NCBI GenBank assembly: GCA_964643355.1
Contig: CAZXPW010000014.1
Coordinates: forward strand, 1 to 64,000
Direction of reading: 5' to 3'
Length of the DNA stretch: 64,000 nucleotides
Source: FEN-1350 sp964643355
Lineage (GTDB): Bacteria; Planctomycetota; Phycisphaerae; Sedimentisphaerales; Anaerohalosphaeraceae
The notes under the pieces: generated by a model
What the model saw: only the letters and a program-made list of their open reading frames with translations
Told to the model about the DNA's origin: nothing
Database searches by the model: none
In this document: piece by piece, positions 16,592-25,822 of the stretch
Numbering within the stretch: position 1 is the stretch's first letter
Layout of the letters: every line of letters begins with the position of its first letter
Position numbers and translations under genes: made by a program

Positions 16592-19500
16592 ATGAAATCG
16601 ATCGCGTGGATCACGGCAGTACCCCTGGCCGTAATAATCCTGGCCGGATGCCAGAACGCAAACACAATCGACCTGTCCGGCTCATGGAACTTCCGATTGG
16701 ATCCCCAGGGCGCGGGAACCCCGGACGAAATGGCGGCGGTCGGCCAGACGATCCGGCTTCCGGGATCAACGACTCAGGCCGGATACGGTGACGATATCCG
16801 TGTCGATACGGCCTGGACGGGGCAGATTGTCGATCGTTCGTGGTTCACGGAGGAACAGTATGCGCCCTATCGAAAGGAAGGGCAGGTCAAGGTCCCCTTC
16901 TGGCTGACGCCCGTCAAACACTATGTCGGACCGGCTTGGTACGCGCGGGAAGTGAATATCCCATCGGGGTGGAAAGGGAAACGAATTGTGTTGTTCCTGG
17001 AACGATGCCATTGGGAAACAACCCTGTGGGTCGATGGCAAAAAGATTGGCATGCGGAATTCCTTGAGCACGCCCCATGAATATGATTTGGGAATTCTGAC
17101 TCCCGGTCGGCATCGGCTGGTGGTGCGGGTGGACAACACCGTCAAGATCGATGTCGGCGTCAATGCGCACAGTGTATCGGACCACACGCAATCCAACTGG
17201 AACGGGATTGTCGGAAAAATCGAATTACGAGCCGGCGATCCGGTCTGGATCGACGATGTTCAGGTCTATCCGGATGTAACGAAAAAAATCGCCAGGGTTT
17301 GCATCACCGCAGCAACTCGGAGCGGCGTGCAACTGCATGGGAAACTGGAACTGGTCGCTGAACCGATGAAGGGCGGCCGTCGGTCTTCGCTTCTGACCCA
17401 GGATGTCGTCATCGCCGGGCCGACAACCGTCGAAATCGATTATCCCATGGGCGACAATGTGCAATTGTGGGATGAGTTCAATCCGAACCTGTATCGGATG
17501 AAAGTGGCATTGGAGGCCGGGAAGTTCAGGGACGAGAAGGTCACTTCTTTTGGAATGCGAAAATTCGGATCCGAAGGAACCCAGTTCACCATTAACGGGC
17601 GCAAGACCTATTTGCGTGGGACATTGGAGTGCGCTATCTTTCCCAAAACGGGTTATCCGCCGACAGATGTCGCCGAATGGGAGAGAATCCTCAAAGTGGC
17701 CAAAGCCCATGGCCTGAATCATCTGCGGTTCCATTCGTGGTGCCCGCCGCAAGCGGCGTTTGCAGCCGCCGACAGGGTCGGGGTATATTATCATGTCGAG
17801 TGCGGCGCGTGGACAGCAGTCGGCGACGGAAAGCCGCAGGATGAATTTCTTCGGCTGGAGGCAGACCGAATTTTAAAGGCGTACGGCAATCATCCATCGT
17901 TTTGCATGATGGCTTACGGTAACGAACCCGGCGGTAAAAAACAGAATGAATATCTCGGCGGGCTTGTTGACTCCTGGAAGGCCAAAGACAATCGTCGACT
18001 CTATACCAGCGCCGCGGGCTGGCCGATCCTGCCGCAGAACCAGTACAACAGCACGCCCGAGCCGAGAATCCAGGCCTGGGGCAATGGCCTTGCCAGCCGG
18101 ATCAACGCCAAGGCGCCGGAGACGACGACGGATTATCGTAAGATCATCGAACGGTATTCGGTGCCGACGGTCAGCCATGAGATCGGCCAGTGGTGCGCAT
18201 ATCCGAACTTCGACGAGATCAAAAAATACGACGGCGTACTGAAGGCCTACAACTTCGAGATCTTCCGCGACACGCTGACGGCCAATCACATGCTGGATCA
18301 GGCGCACGATTTTCTGATGGCTTCCGGCAAACTGCAGACGCTTTGCTACAAGGAAGACATCGAATCGCTCCTGCGCACGCCGGGCGACGGGGGATTTCAA
18401 CTGCTCGATCTGCATGATTTTCCCGGGCAGGGCACGGCGCTGGTCGGCGTGCTCGATCCATTCTGGGGACAAAAGGGCTATGTCAGCCCGGCTGAGTATC
18501 ATCGTTTCTGCTGCGAGACGGTGCCGCTGGCAAGGATGAGCAAGCGCGTCTGGACCGGCGGCGAGACCTTCCATGCAGATGTGGAGATCGCGCACTTCGG
18601 ACCCAGGCAATTGGAAAAAGCCAAGGTCAAGTGGAATCTTCGTGCAGAGGACAAGTCAACTTATGCCTCCGGCGTTTTTGCGCCGATGGATATCGCCATC
18701 GGAAATGGAATTGCGCTGGGCGCGATTGATGTGCCACTGAAAAATGAAACTGCGGCGCGGAAGCTGAATCTGGAAGTGGGGATCGAAGGGACCGAATACG
18801 CCAACGACTGGGATGTCTGGGTCTATCCGGAAACTCAGAAGATCGACGCCGAAAAGGTCCGCATTGTTTCAAAGTTCGACGCGCAGACGATTAAAGCGCT
18901 GGACAGCGGCGAGAGCGTGCTATTGGTCCCGGCGGCGGATACGGTCCGTGGTGACAAGTCCGGAAAAGTCCAGATCGGTTTTTCGAGCATCTTCTGGAAT
19001 ACGGCCTGGACCGCGCGGCAGGCCCCGCACACGCTGGGAATTCTGTGTGATCCAAAACATCCGGCATTGTCGCATTTTCCAACCGAGTATCACAGCAACT
19101 GGCAATGGTGGTATCTGGTCCGGGATTCGCAGCCGATCATCATGAACGACCTTCCACCCAAGTTGCGGCCGATCGTGCAGGTCGTCGATGACTGGTTCAC
19201 CAATCGCCGCCTTGGATTGGTCTTTGAGGCCAGGGTCGGGAAGGGAAAGATGATTTTAAGCGGCATCGACCTGGGCGGCGACCTCTCAAACCGGCCGGTC
19301 GAACGACAGATGCTCAAGAGCATTCTGGGTTACATGAACTCGTCGAGGTTCAATCCGGCCATTGAATTGAGTGTCGGACAGGTCAAGTTGTTGTTTGCCC
19401 CGGCATGGGGAATGCGGGCGCTCGGAGGCAAGATCCTCGGCGCCGATAGCGAGGCGCCCGGCTTTGAAGCGGCCAAAGGCATCGATGGAAACCCAATGAC

Positions 19501-19855
19501 GATTTGGCACACACAATATGAACCCAATCAGCCGGATTACCCCCACGAGCTTTCGATCGATCTGGGCAAAAGCGTCCCGATCCACGGGCTGTCGTATCTG
19601 CCGCGGCAGGACATGCGCAATGGCTGGATCAGCGAATATGAGGTATATGTATCCGACGATCCGGCCAACTGGGGCAACGCCGTTCATCACGGATCGTTCG
19701 CCCGTAATAACAGCCGCCAGACGATCTCCTTTGCCAAGCCCGTAAACGGACGATATGTCCGCTTTGTAGCACTCAAGGGGATTGACGGCCAAAAATTCGC
19801 ATCGATCGCGGAACTGGATGTCATTCTTCCGGAGAACCTGAACACCGTACAATAA
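16592..19855 (+). CDS. secreted GH2-family glycoside hydrolase lipoprotein with discoidin-like domain
   Basis: 1087 residues; ATG 16592 follows AAGGAG. The signal peptide ends in the lipobox LAGC with Cys20, so it is membrane-anchored. Order: GH2 sugar-binding jelly roll (SGSWNFRLDPQG, PAWYAREVNIPSGWKGK), immunoglobulin-like domain, and a GH2 TIM barrel with acid/base Glu in MMAYGNEPGG near 443 and probable nucleophile Glu in VSHEIGQW near 527. The C-terminal 125 residues (GIDGNPMTIWHTQY to VRFVALKG) look like an F5/8-type C (CBM32) domain. Expected activity is beta-galactosidase, beta-glucuronidase or similar exo-cleavage of a polysaccharide. The next gene, another glycosidase, is 16 nt away. 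Confidence 0.85.
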   Translation: MKSIAWITAVPLAVIILAGCQNANTIDLSGSWNFRLDPQGAGTPDEMAAVGQTIRLPGSTTQAGYGDDIRVDTAWTGQIVDRSWFTEEQYAPYRKEGQVKVPFWLTPVKHYVGPAWYAREVNIPSGWKGKRIVLFLERCHWETTLWVDGKKIGMRNSLSTPHEYDLGILTPGRHRLVVRVDNTVKIDVGVNAHSVSDHTQSNWNGIVGKIELRAGDPVWIDDVQVYPDVTKKIARVCITAATRSGVQLHGKLELVAEPMKGGRRSSLLTQDVVIAGPTTVEIDYPMGDNVQLWDEFNPNLYRMKVALEAGKFRDEKVTSFGMRKFGSEGTQFTINGRKTYLRGTLECAIFPKTGYPPTDVAEWERILKVAKAHGLNHLRFHSWCPPQAAFAAADRVGVYYHVECGAWTAVGDGKPQDEFLRLEADRILKAYGNHPSFCMMAYGNEPGGKKQNEYLGGLVDSWKAKDNRRLYTSAAGWPILPQNQYNSTPEPRIQAWGNGLASRINAKAPETTTDYRKIIERYSVPTVSHEIGQWCAYPNFDEIKKYDGVLKAYNFEIFRDTLTANHMLDQAHDFLMASGKLQTLCYKEDIESLLRTPGDGGFQLLDLHDFPGQGTALVGVLDPFWGQKGYVSPAEYHRFCCETVPLARMSKRVWTGGETFHADVEIAHFGPRQLEKAKVKWNLRAEDKSTYASGVFAPMDIAIGNGIALGAIDVPLKNETAARKLNLEVGIEGTEYANDWDVWVYPETQKIDAEKVRIVSKFDAQTIKALDSGESVLLVPAADTVRGDKSGKVQIGFSSIFWNTAWTARQAPHTLGILCDPKHPALSHFPTEYHSNWQWWYLVRDSQPIIMNDLPPKLRPIVQVVDDWFTNRRLGLVFEARVGKGKMILSGIDLGGDLSNRPVERQMLKSILGYMNSSRFNPAIELSVGQVKLLFAPAWGMRALGGKILGADSEAPGFEAAKGIDGNPMTIWHTQYEPNQPDYPHELSIDLGKSVPIHGLSYLPRQDMRNGWISEYEVYVSDDPANWGNAVHHGSFARNNSRQTISFAKPVNGRYVRFVALKGIDGQKFASIAELDVILPENLNTVQ

Positions 19856-19871
19856 TGTAGAAGGAGAGGTC

Positions 19872-21887
19872 ATGTTTGTACAGGCCGTTATCGGATTTCA
19901 TGCAATGTTGTTATTCGGCGGATTGAGTTCGGCTGTTTTGCCTCCTGACGATCCGGAGAAAGGGCTTCCCGTAATCGAGCGGACGATTCCGGAACCGCTT
20001 CCGGATCATCCCGGAAATATTTATCTTGAGGGCGAATCGGTTTCCATCCGCGTCGGGCCGGATATTCCGCAGACCGCGACAAGCTGGATTCTCTACGATG
20101 ATGCGCACAACAAGGTTAAAGAGGGACCGGTCTTGCAGTTTGGTGTCCGCTTAGAATCCATCGCTATCGGTAAGCTTGGAATCGGTTGGTATCGGCTGGA
20201 ATTTGCCGACACCGACAGGAAACCGGCCGGCTGGACGACTGCGGCCGTCCTGAAAAAACTGGCCGCGCCGACGCCGTTGGATTCACCGGTCTGTATCGAT
20301 ACGGCCATGGCTTGGTTTGCCAAGGACAACCCCCCCGAACAGAGGATTCACGCCAACCTGGCCACGCTGGCCGGCGTCAACTGGATCCGCGACCGGATCA
20401 CCTGGAGGGAGATGGAACCGCAGCGAAGACAATTTGCTCCGCCAAACAATTATGATCGCGTTGCCCAGATCCAGGCCGACGCGGGCTTGCGCGTCCTGCA
20501 GGTGTTTCATTTATCGCCGGAATGGGCGGGCGACAAGACGCTGGACGGCAATAACACGACGAAATATTTCCCTCGGGATCTCCGGGACATGTTTGTCTTC
20601 TGCAAAATGATGGCTCAACGGTTCCATGGCAAAGTCCACGCATGGGAACCGTGGAACGAGGCGAACATCGAGATGTTCGGAGGCCATACCGTCGATGAGA
20701 TGTGCTCGCTGCAAAAGGCGGCTTATCTGGGCTTCAAGGCGGGCGACCCCGATGTGATTGTCGGCTGGAATGTCTATACAACCCTGCCGACGCGGCAACA
20801 CGCGCAGGGACTGGAAGATAACGGCGCTTATCCGTATTACGATACCTACAATATCCATACTTATGAGTGGCATCACGATTACGCCCAGTTGTGGGATCCG
20901 GCAAGGGCGGCCGCAGGCGCCAAACCGCTGTGGGTGACGGAAGCGGACCGGGGAATCCGATACGAGACCAAAGGGCCGTGGTACGAGCAATCGCCGGAAA
21001 ACGAACTTCATAAGGCCCGCTACATCGCCCAGGCCTACGCGTGCAGTTTGTCGGCCGGGTGCACGCGGCATTTCCAGTTCATCCTCGGAAATTTCGCGGA
21101 GGAATTCAACCACACGCAATTCGGCCTGTTGCGAAAGGATTTCACTCCGCGGCCGGCGTATGTGGCGCTGGCCGCCGTTGGACGGTTGTTGGCGGGCGCG
21201 AAGTTTGTGTCGATCTGGCCGATGCCGGATCAACCGAATGTAAAGGTGTATGTTTTCAACGCTTGTCCCGATGGCAAGGATCGGCAGGTGATCGTGTTAT
21301 GGGCAGAAAAGCCGGTGGACTGGAATGATCGCAACAAGACCACCGCCCCTTGGCCGCTGCCGGAAACCCTGAAGATTGACCAGGTGTATGATTATCTGGG
21401 TCGCCCGATTGATCGGCCGCAACAGATTGGAGGGGCAGCGGTGTTTGTGGTTTGTTCGCAACCGGGGATAAGCGGGATTCCGCCGAAGGGTCAAACGCAA
21501 GAGAAAATTCAAACGATATCGCCGGTTGTGCTGCAGGTTCAAATACCAATCAAACTGCGCGTCAAAATTGCTCCGATCGAATGGTCGCAGGGATTCGAGT
21601 ACCAGATTCCGGCCGGCCAGGAAACGCCGCTGGTGATGTACGCCTATAATTTTTCCGATGCGGCCGCAGAAGGGACTGTCAAACTCAAGAAACTTCCGGA
21701 TGATTGGAAGCTGGAACCGAAAGAATGGTCGATGAAGATCGGGCCGATGGATCGCCAGCGATTTGAGACCAAACTGACAATTGCGCCTTCCAGCGATGGC
21801 AAGATTCCGGCGGGGTCGGTTCAACTGCGAGGCGATTTCGGAGCTGTGGGCGAAAGCCAATTGTCGTTTGCGATTCAAGGAAAGTAA
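19872..21887 (+). CDS. secreted clan-A glycoside hydrolase (GH39-like)
   Basis: 671 residues; ATG 19872 follows GGAGAGG. An N-terminal hydrophobic segment acts as signal peptide. After a beta domain the TIM barrel shows VNWIRDRITWREMEP, the acid/base motif VHAWEPWNEANIEMFG (Glu near 262) and nucleophile candidate Glu in PLWVTEADRG near 357, the pattern of clan GH-A families such as GH39. The C-terminal region (QIPAGQETPLVMYAYNFSD) is an NPCBM- or Ig-like accessory domain. It probably works with the GH2 lipoprotein on the same polysaccharide outside the inner membrane. Confidence 0.78.
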   Translation: MFVQAVIGFHAMLLFGGLSSAVLPPDDPEKGLPVIERTIPEPLPDHPGNIYLEGESVSIRVGPDIPQTATSWILYDDAHNKVKEGPVLQFGVRLESIAIGKLGIGWYRLEFADTDRKPAGWTTAAVLKKLAAPTPLDSPVCIDTAMAWFAKDNPPEQRIHANLATLAGVNWIRDRITWREMEPQRRQFAPPNNYDRVAQIQADAGLRVLQVFHLSPEWAGDKTLDGNNTTKYFPRDLRDMFVFCKMMAQRFHGKVHAWEPWNEANIEMFGGHTVDEMCSLQKAAYLGFKAGDPDVIVGWNVYTTLPTRQHAQGLEDNGAYPYYDTYNIHTYEWHHDYAQLWDPARAAAGAKPLWVTEADRGIRYETKGPWYEQSPENELHKARYIAQAYACSLSAGCTRHFQFILGNFAEEFNHTQFGLLRKDFTPRPAYVALAAVGRLLAGAKFVSIWPMPDQPNVKVYVFNACPDGKDRQVIVLWAEKPVDWNDRNKTTAPWPLPETLKIDQVYDYLGRPIDRPQQIGGAAVFVVCSQPGISGIPPKGQTQEKIQTISPVVLQVQIPIKLRVKIAPIEWSQGFEYQIPAGQETPLVMYAYNFSDAAAEGTVKLKKLPDDWKLEPKEWSMKIGPMDRQRFETKLTIAPSSDGKIPAGSVQLRGDFGAVGESQLSFAIQGK

Positions 21888-21890
21888 TCG

Positions 21891-23045
21891 TCAAAGCGAC
21901 TTGCGAAGAATCGCCGTCAAGGTTTCTGGTGTGAGTGCAACGGGGTTGGCCTTCATGCTGCTGGCTTGCTGCGCTGCAGCCACAAGGACCGGGAATTTGT
22001 TTTCCGTCAGGCCGTATCGGGACAGGGCGGGGATCTTCACTTGTTCGCACAAGTCCCCAATCCATTCGATCAACTGATCGCATCGGGCGTCTGGATCGCC
22101 GGTGAGCAACGCCGCGGCCTCATCGTAACGGGCCAGTGCCGACGATCCCTTCGCCTGATTTCGCAGGGCGGATACATTGGCCTCGACAACCAGAGGCAAC
22201 AGCCGCGCGCAGATCGCGCCGTGCGGCGCGTCAATGGTTCCACCCAACGGTCCGGCCAGTCCGTGCACTGCGCCAAGGCCGGCATTGGCCAGGGCGATGC
22301 CGCTGAACAAGGCCGCCAGCGACATATCTTTGCGCGCAGTTATTTCATTCGGATTGCGCCAGGCCCGCAGAAGGGATCGACCGCCGCGCTGCAATCCTTC
22401 GCGGCAGACGGCGTCGGTCATCGGGTTGGCGCGGGTACAGACAAACGCTTCGAGCAGTTGGGTGATGGCGTCCAGGCCGGTCGAGGCGGTGACTCCCCTC
22501 GGGAGCGCGAGCATCAACTGAGGATCCACAAGTGCGACTCGCGGCAGCATCAGCGGGCTTCGCATACTCACCTTGACTTTGCGTTCGGGAACGCCAATCA
22601 CGCTGTTTCGCGTGACCTCTGAGCCGGTTCCCGCCGTGGTGGAGACGGCGATGCAGGGCGCGGCGGGGACTGTGATGGATTTTCCGGCGCCGACGACTTC
22701 GAGGTAATCCTCGATCACACCGGGATTGGTGAGCATCGCGGCGACGGCCTTGGCTGCATCAATCACGCTGCCTCCACCGAGTCCGACAACGACCTCGCTG
22801 CCGGATTGTCGCGTGGCGTCGATTGCATCGGTCACAATCGCGACCGTTGGTTCGCCGGGAATCGAAAAAGTTTTAATCGATATTCCCGCGGCGGCCAGCG
22901 AATTCAGAATCGCCGTATGCCGCCGTGAATCGCGGCCCGTCAGGACCATCGCGCGCCGGCCAAAGGATTTAACCAGATCCGGCAACTGTACCGCAACCCC
23001 GCAGCCAAAGACAATCTTCCCCGCCGTGGCAAACTCGAATTGCAT
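21891..23045 (-). CDS. iron-containing (group III) alcohol dehydrogenase
   Basis: 384 residues from ATG 23045; an ATG 15 codons earlier would run into the upstream gene. N-terminal Rossmann-like domain with VVGLGGGSVIDAAKAVA and STTAGTGSEVTRNSV. Of the usual metal site, Asp is kept (GLDAITQ) but the following His is Gln. VHG and PHG keep two His, while the catalytic-type His of VHGMAH is Gly here (VHGLAG). This variant subgroup may use a different metal or substrate. Oxidises or reduces a small alcohol/aldehyde with NAD(P). It is 4 nt downstream of the ABM gene and convergent with the GH39-like gene, 3 nt apart. Confidence 0.82.
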   Translation of the reverse strand: MQFEFATAGKIVFGCGVAVQLPDLVKSFGRRAMVLTGRDSRRHTAILNSLAAAGISIKTFSIPGEPTVAIVTDAIDATRQSGSEVVVGLGGGSVIDAAKAVAAMLTNPGVIEDYLEVVGAGKSITVPAAPCIAVSTTAGTGSEVTRNSVIGVPERKVKVSMRSPLMLPRVALVDPQLMLALPRGVTASTGLDAITQLLEAFVCTRANPMTDAVCREGLQRGGRSLLRAWRNPNEITARKDMSLAALFSGIALANAGLGAVHGLAGPLGGTIDAPHGAICARLLPLVVEANVSALRNQAKGSSALARYDEAAALLTGDPDARCDQLIEWIGDLCEQVKIPALSRYGLTENKFPVLVAAAQQASSMKANPVALTPETLTAILRKSL

Positions 23046-23049
23046 AGGG

Positions 23050-23379
23050 TCACCCACAAGAGGGCCTAGGCATATCCCACAGCGAATCACCCGGAAAGAT
23101 ATTCTCGTATTTGACAGCCGTGCGCGGAGCGGCCATCATGTCGGCAACCGTGTCACGCCACCGCTTATAATGGGGCGTTTCCTTGTGGCGCGCGGGGGCC
23201 TGCGAATCGCGATAGACCTCCACCAGCACAAACCGGGTCGGATCATCCTGCTGCTGGATGATATCAAAACGAGCGATACCAGGTTCGCAGACGCTGTTCC
23301 GGGCGTTTTCCGAAGTGGCGGCGATGAAATCGTTGATCTTGTCCGCTTTTACCTGAACGAAGACATGAACGATCAGCAT
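23050..23379 (-). CDS. antibiotic-biosynthesis-monooxygenase (ABM) domain protein, LsrG-like
   Basis: 109 residues, AGGA before the ATG. Single ferredoxin-like ABM domain: MLIVHVFVQVKADKINDFI, NSVCEPGIARFDIIQQ, RFVLVEVYRDSQA and HKETPHYKRWRD. This pattern is shared by LsrG (autoinducer-2 processing) and quinol-monooxygenase-like proteins. The dimeric fold usually acts without cofactor. It is the first gene of a two-gene unit with the iron-type alcohol dehydrogenase, so a shared small carbonyl substrate is likely but not identified. Confidence 0.78.
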   Translation of the reverse strand: MLIVHVFVQVKADKINDFIAATSENARNSVCEPGIARFDIIQQQDDPTRFVLVEVYRDSQAPARHKETPHYKRWRDTVADMMAAPRTAVKYENIFPGDSLWDMPRPSCG

Positions 23380-23420
23380 AAGTATCCTTTCCTATCAATC
23401 CGGAGGAGTACCCACCAAAC

Positions 23421-23467
23421 AAAAAATCTGCCGCGGCAACGAGGACGACGCTTGTGCCCGCGGCAGA
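23421..23467 (-). terminator. Rho-independent terminator of the hox operon
   Basis: On the minus strand TCTGCCGCGG pairs perfectly with CCGCGGCAGA, and the second arm runs directly into TTTTTTG. It lies 24 nt after the response-regulator stop and so places that gene inside the hydrogenase transcript. Confidence 0.8.
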
Positions 23468-23490
23468 CTCGAAGTTCGAAGCGATTTCGA

Positions 23491-23868
23491 TCAGCGTTTG
23501 AGCTTGGCCTGCAACACGCCCAACAGACGATTGGGCGTCACGGGCTTTTGGAAGACACCGCTGAATCCGAGCTGGGTGTAGTCGGTGGTCTGGCTCATGC
23601 CGTCTCCGGCACCGCTGAGCAGAAAGACGGGCGTGGTGTTGTTGAGCAACTTGAGTTCCTTGACGAAGTTGGCGCCGGCATCGACCTCTTCCATCATCAG
23701 GTCCACCAGGATCAGGTCGGGCTTGGCGTCTTTGTATTTTTTCAGACCTTCCTCGGCGGTGTGGGCTTCGACCATGATGTAATTGTTGGCCTCCAGCAGG
23801 GTTCGTATGGCCTGACAAAAATCCAGGTCGTCGTCGATCGCCAGGATCACGAATTTTCCGTTCTGCAT
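23491..23868 (-). CDS. single-domain response regulator (CheY-like receiver)
   Basis: 125 residues, receiver domain only. The acidic pocket is LAIDDDLDF (Asp12-14), the phosphoacceptor is Asp56 in LILVDLMM, the switch Ser85 lies in FLLSGAG and the conserved Lys108 in FQKPVTP. All phosphorylation residues are present, so it should be active. There is no output domain and no histidine kinase in the window. It begins 26 nt after the hydrogenase maturation protease and ends just before the operon terminator, so it is co-transcribed with hox. It may link a phosphorelay to hydrogenase activity or simply be carried with it. Confidence 0.88.
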   Translation of the reverse strand: MQNGKFVILAIDDDLDFCQAIRTLLEANNYIMVEAHTAEEGLKKYKDAKPDLILVDLMMEEVDAGANFVKELKLLNNTTPVFLLSGAGDGMSQTTDYTQLGFSGVFQKPVTPNRLLGVLQAKLKR

Positions 23869-23894
23869 AACTGTCTCCCTTGGATGTAATACTT

Positions 23895-24383
23895 TTACCG
23901 GCCTGTCCGAAGGCGTCCGGCCCGGATCGCCGCCGACAGAAATTCTATCGCTTCCCGAAGGTTTTGTCCAGCCCTCTCAGTCAGTTCCGAGACAAACGGC
24001 TCAAACGCATACCCGCGGATCGCCAGCAGAAAGCCCGCCGTTTTGGCGTCGAACAACTCGTAAGCCAGACTCATGACCGCTTCCGGCCGCACGCTATGGG
24101 TACTGAAACTCGGATTCGACTTTGGTACGATCGGTTCAAACGAAAAGGGCTCATCGCCTTCCGTCGCGGCATCGACAAAGACCACCGCATCATATTCGGC
24201 CACCGTCGCGGCATCCTCGACGGTCAACTGATAATTCGAATCCACCATTACGCCCGGCAGGTCCATCGCTTCGACGGTCGCGGCCAGCGCCGGGCCCAGC
24301 CCGTCATCCTGTCGGCTCGGATTGCCGTAGCCAAAGACCAGGATCCGGGGAAGCGCCGGCTTCTTACCGCGATCGGGTGTCAA
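23895..24383 (-). CDS. hoxW: NiFe hydrogenase maturation endopeptidase
   Basis: 162 residues. HybD/HycI/HoxW-type protease that removes the C-terminal tail of the hydrogenase large subunit after nickel insertion. The N-terminal motif is VFGYGNPSRQDDGLGPAL, whose acidic residue corresponds to the nickel-sensing Glu/Asp. Further candidate metal contacts are Asp in VVFVDAATEGD and His in FSTHSVRPE. The gene overlaps the 3' end of hoxH by 20 nt, so protease and substrate are made together. Confidence 0.88.
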   Translation of the reverse strand: MTPDRGKKPALPRILVFGYGNPSRQDDGLGPALAATVEAMDLPGVMVDSNYQLTVEDAATVAEYDAVVFVDAATEGDEPFSFEPIVPKSNPSFSTHSVRPEAVMSLAYELFDAKTAGFLLAIRGYAFEPFVSELTERAGQNLREAIEFLSAAIRAGRLRTGR

Positions 24384-25806
24384 GCAGCGTCCCCTGCGCG
24401 TCGAACAGATTGACTGTCAGCGGCATCTGGCCCAGCGCGTGGGTCGCGCAAGACAGGCACGGATCGTACGCCCGAATGGCGATCTCCACATGGTTGAGGA
24501 GCCCTTCGGTGATCTGCACGCCGCTGAGATGATCCTTGGCCACCTTTTCGACGGCCCGGTTCATGGGCTCGTTGTTGCTGGTGGTCGAAACGATCAGATT
24601 GGCCATCGTGACCTGGTCGTCCTTGTTGACGCGGTAATGGTGGAACAGGGTGCCGCGCGGGGCCTCGACGATACCAACGCCTTCTTCGCGGCGCTTGCCG
24701 GTAACCACCAGATCCTTGCCCTGCAGATCCTTGTCGTGAAGCAGGTTACGGATAACCTCGATGGAGTGCAGGTTTTCGATCATCCTGGCCCAGTGGTAGG
24801 CCAATGTGACATTGTTGGGTTTTCCACCCGTTAATGCCATAAATTCCTTCCGCTCGGCCTCGGCCAATGGGGTGTCGATCGAGGTGCAGATGTTGACACG
24901 AGCCAGCGGACCGACGCGATACCAGCCCTTTTCGGGGCCGATGGACTTAATGAAGGGGAACTTCATATAAGACCAGCTTCGGACTTCTTCGGCGATGTAC
25001 TTGGCATAGTCCTGGTTATCGACCTGGTCAAAAATCACATTCCCCTGCGAATCAACCGCCTTAAGTACGCCATCATAGAGATCCATCTGTCCGTTTTTGC
25101 GGACCAGGCCCAGATGGTTGGAATCGAATGAGCCGAATGGGGCGAGCTTTTCGAGATGCTGGGTGGTGTAGTCCTTGGCGATCTTGAGGGCATTCTGGGC
25201 CCAAGACACGATTTGCTCGACTTCCTTGAGAAAACCATCCCGTTCCTCGATCGAAAGATTCTTGTTCACACCACCGGGGATGGCGCCGGTTCCATGGATC
25301 TTTTTGCCGGCCGTGGCTTTGATGATCTCCTGGCCGTACTTTCGCATCAGCACGCCCTGCTTGGCCAGCTCGGGGAACTTCTTGGCCACGCCGATGACAT
25401 TTCGAATAGTTGGATCGGCATCGAATCCGAACAACAGATCCGGTGAAACCAGATGAAAGAAGTGCAGGGTATGCGACTGGAGCATCTGTCCATAATGCAT
25501 CAGACGGCGAATTTTTTCGGCTGTCGGGGTCAGCTTGGTTGCGCCGACGATCAAGTCCATCGCCTTGGCTGCGGCCAGATGGTGGCTGACGGGGCAGATA
25601 CCGCAAAGCCGCTGGACCAGCACCGGAACCTCCCAAAACGGACGGCCCTGAATAAACCGTTCAAACCCGCGAAACTCCACAATGTGCAGACGGGCCTGCT
25701 TGACTTTGTTGTTTTCGTCCAGAAGGATCGATACCTTGCCGTGCCCCTCGACGCGGGTCACCGGCTCGATGATAATTCGTTTTGGATCGGTCATGGTATT
25801 GGTCAT
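24364..25806 (-). CDS. hoxH: NAD-reducing [NiFe] hydrogenase large subunit
   Basis: 480 residues from ATG 25806 (GGGGGA upstream); an ATG at 25830 overlapping the hoxY stop is an alternative. Carries the NiFe site: RLCGICPVSHH (Cys68, Cys71) and DPCLSCATH (Cys450, Cys453). IEPVTRVEGHGK at the N-terminus is typical of large subunits. The 24 residues after His456 form the tail removed by the maturation protease. EFRGFERFIQGRPFWEVP is characteristic of the HoxH (group 3d, bidirectional) branch. It pairs with HoxY and receives or donates electrons through HoxFU to NAD(H). Confidence 0.95.
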   Translation of the reverse strand: MTNTMTDPKRIIIEPVTRVEGHGKVSILLDENNKVKQARLHIVEFRGFERFIQGRPFWEVPVLVQRLCGICPVSHHLAAAKAMDLIVGATKLTPTAEKIRRLMHYGQMLQSHTLHFFHLVSPDLLFGFDADPTIRNVIGVAKKFPELAKQGVLMRKYGQEIIKATAGKKIHGTGAIPGGVNKNLSIEERDGFLKEVEQIVSWAQNALKIAKDYTTQHLEKLAPFGSFDSNHLGLVRKNGQMDLYDGVLKAVDSQGNVIFDQVDNQDYAKYIAEEVRSWSYMKFPFIKSIGPEKGWYRVGPLARVNICTSIDTPLAEAERKEFMALTGGKPNNVTLAYHWARMIENLHSIEVIRNLLHDKDLQGKDLVVTGKRREEGVGIVEAPRGTLFHHYRVNKDDQVTMANLIVSTTSNNEPMNRAVEKVAKDHLSGVQITEGLLNHVEIAIRAYDPCLSCATHALGQMPLTVNLFDAQGTLLDTRSR

Positions 25807-25822
25807 ATTATCCCCCGAAGGA

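Noticed and set aside
15256..16665. 469-codon open frame on the minus strand
   Set aside because: It lies antisense to the cupin gene, which has a proper ribosome site, metal-binding motifs and homologous structure; the minus-strand frame has no recognisable domain and reflects codon bias of the real gene.
22726..23889. 387-codon open frame on the plus strand
   Set aside because: It spans three real minus-strand genes (alcohol dehydrogenase, ABM protein, response regulator) and a terminator, and shows no domain.
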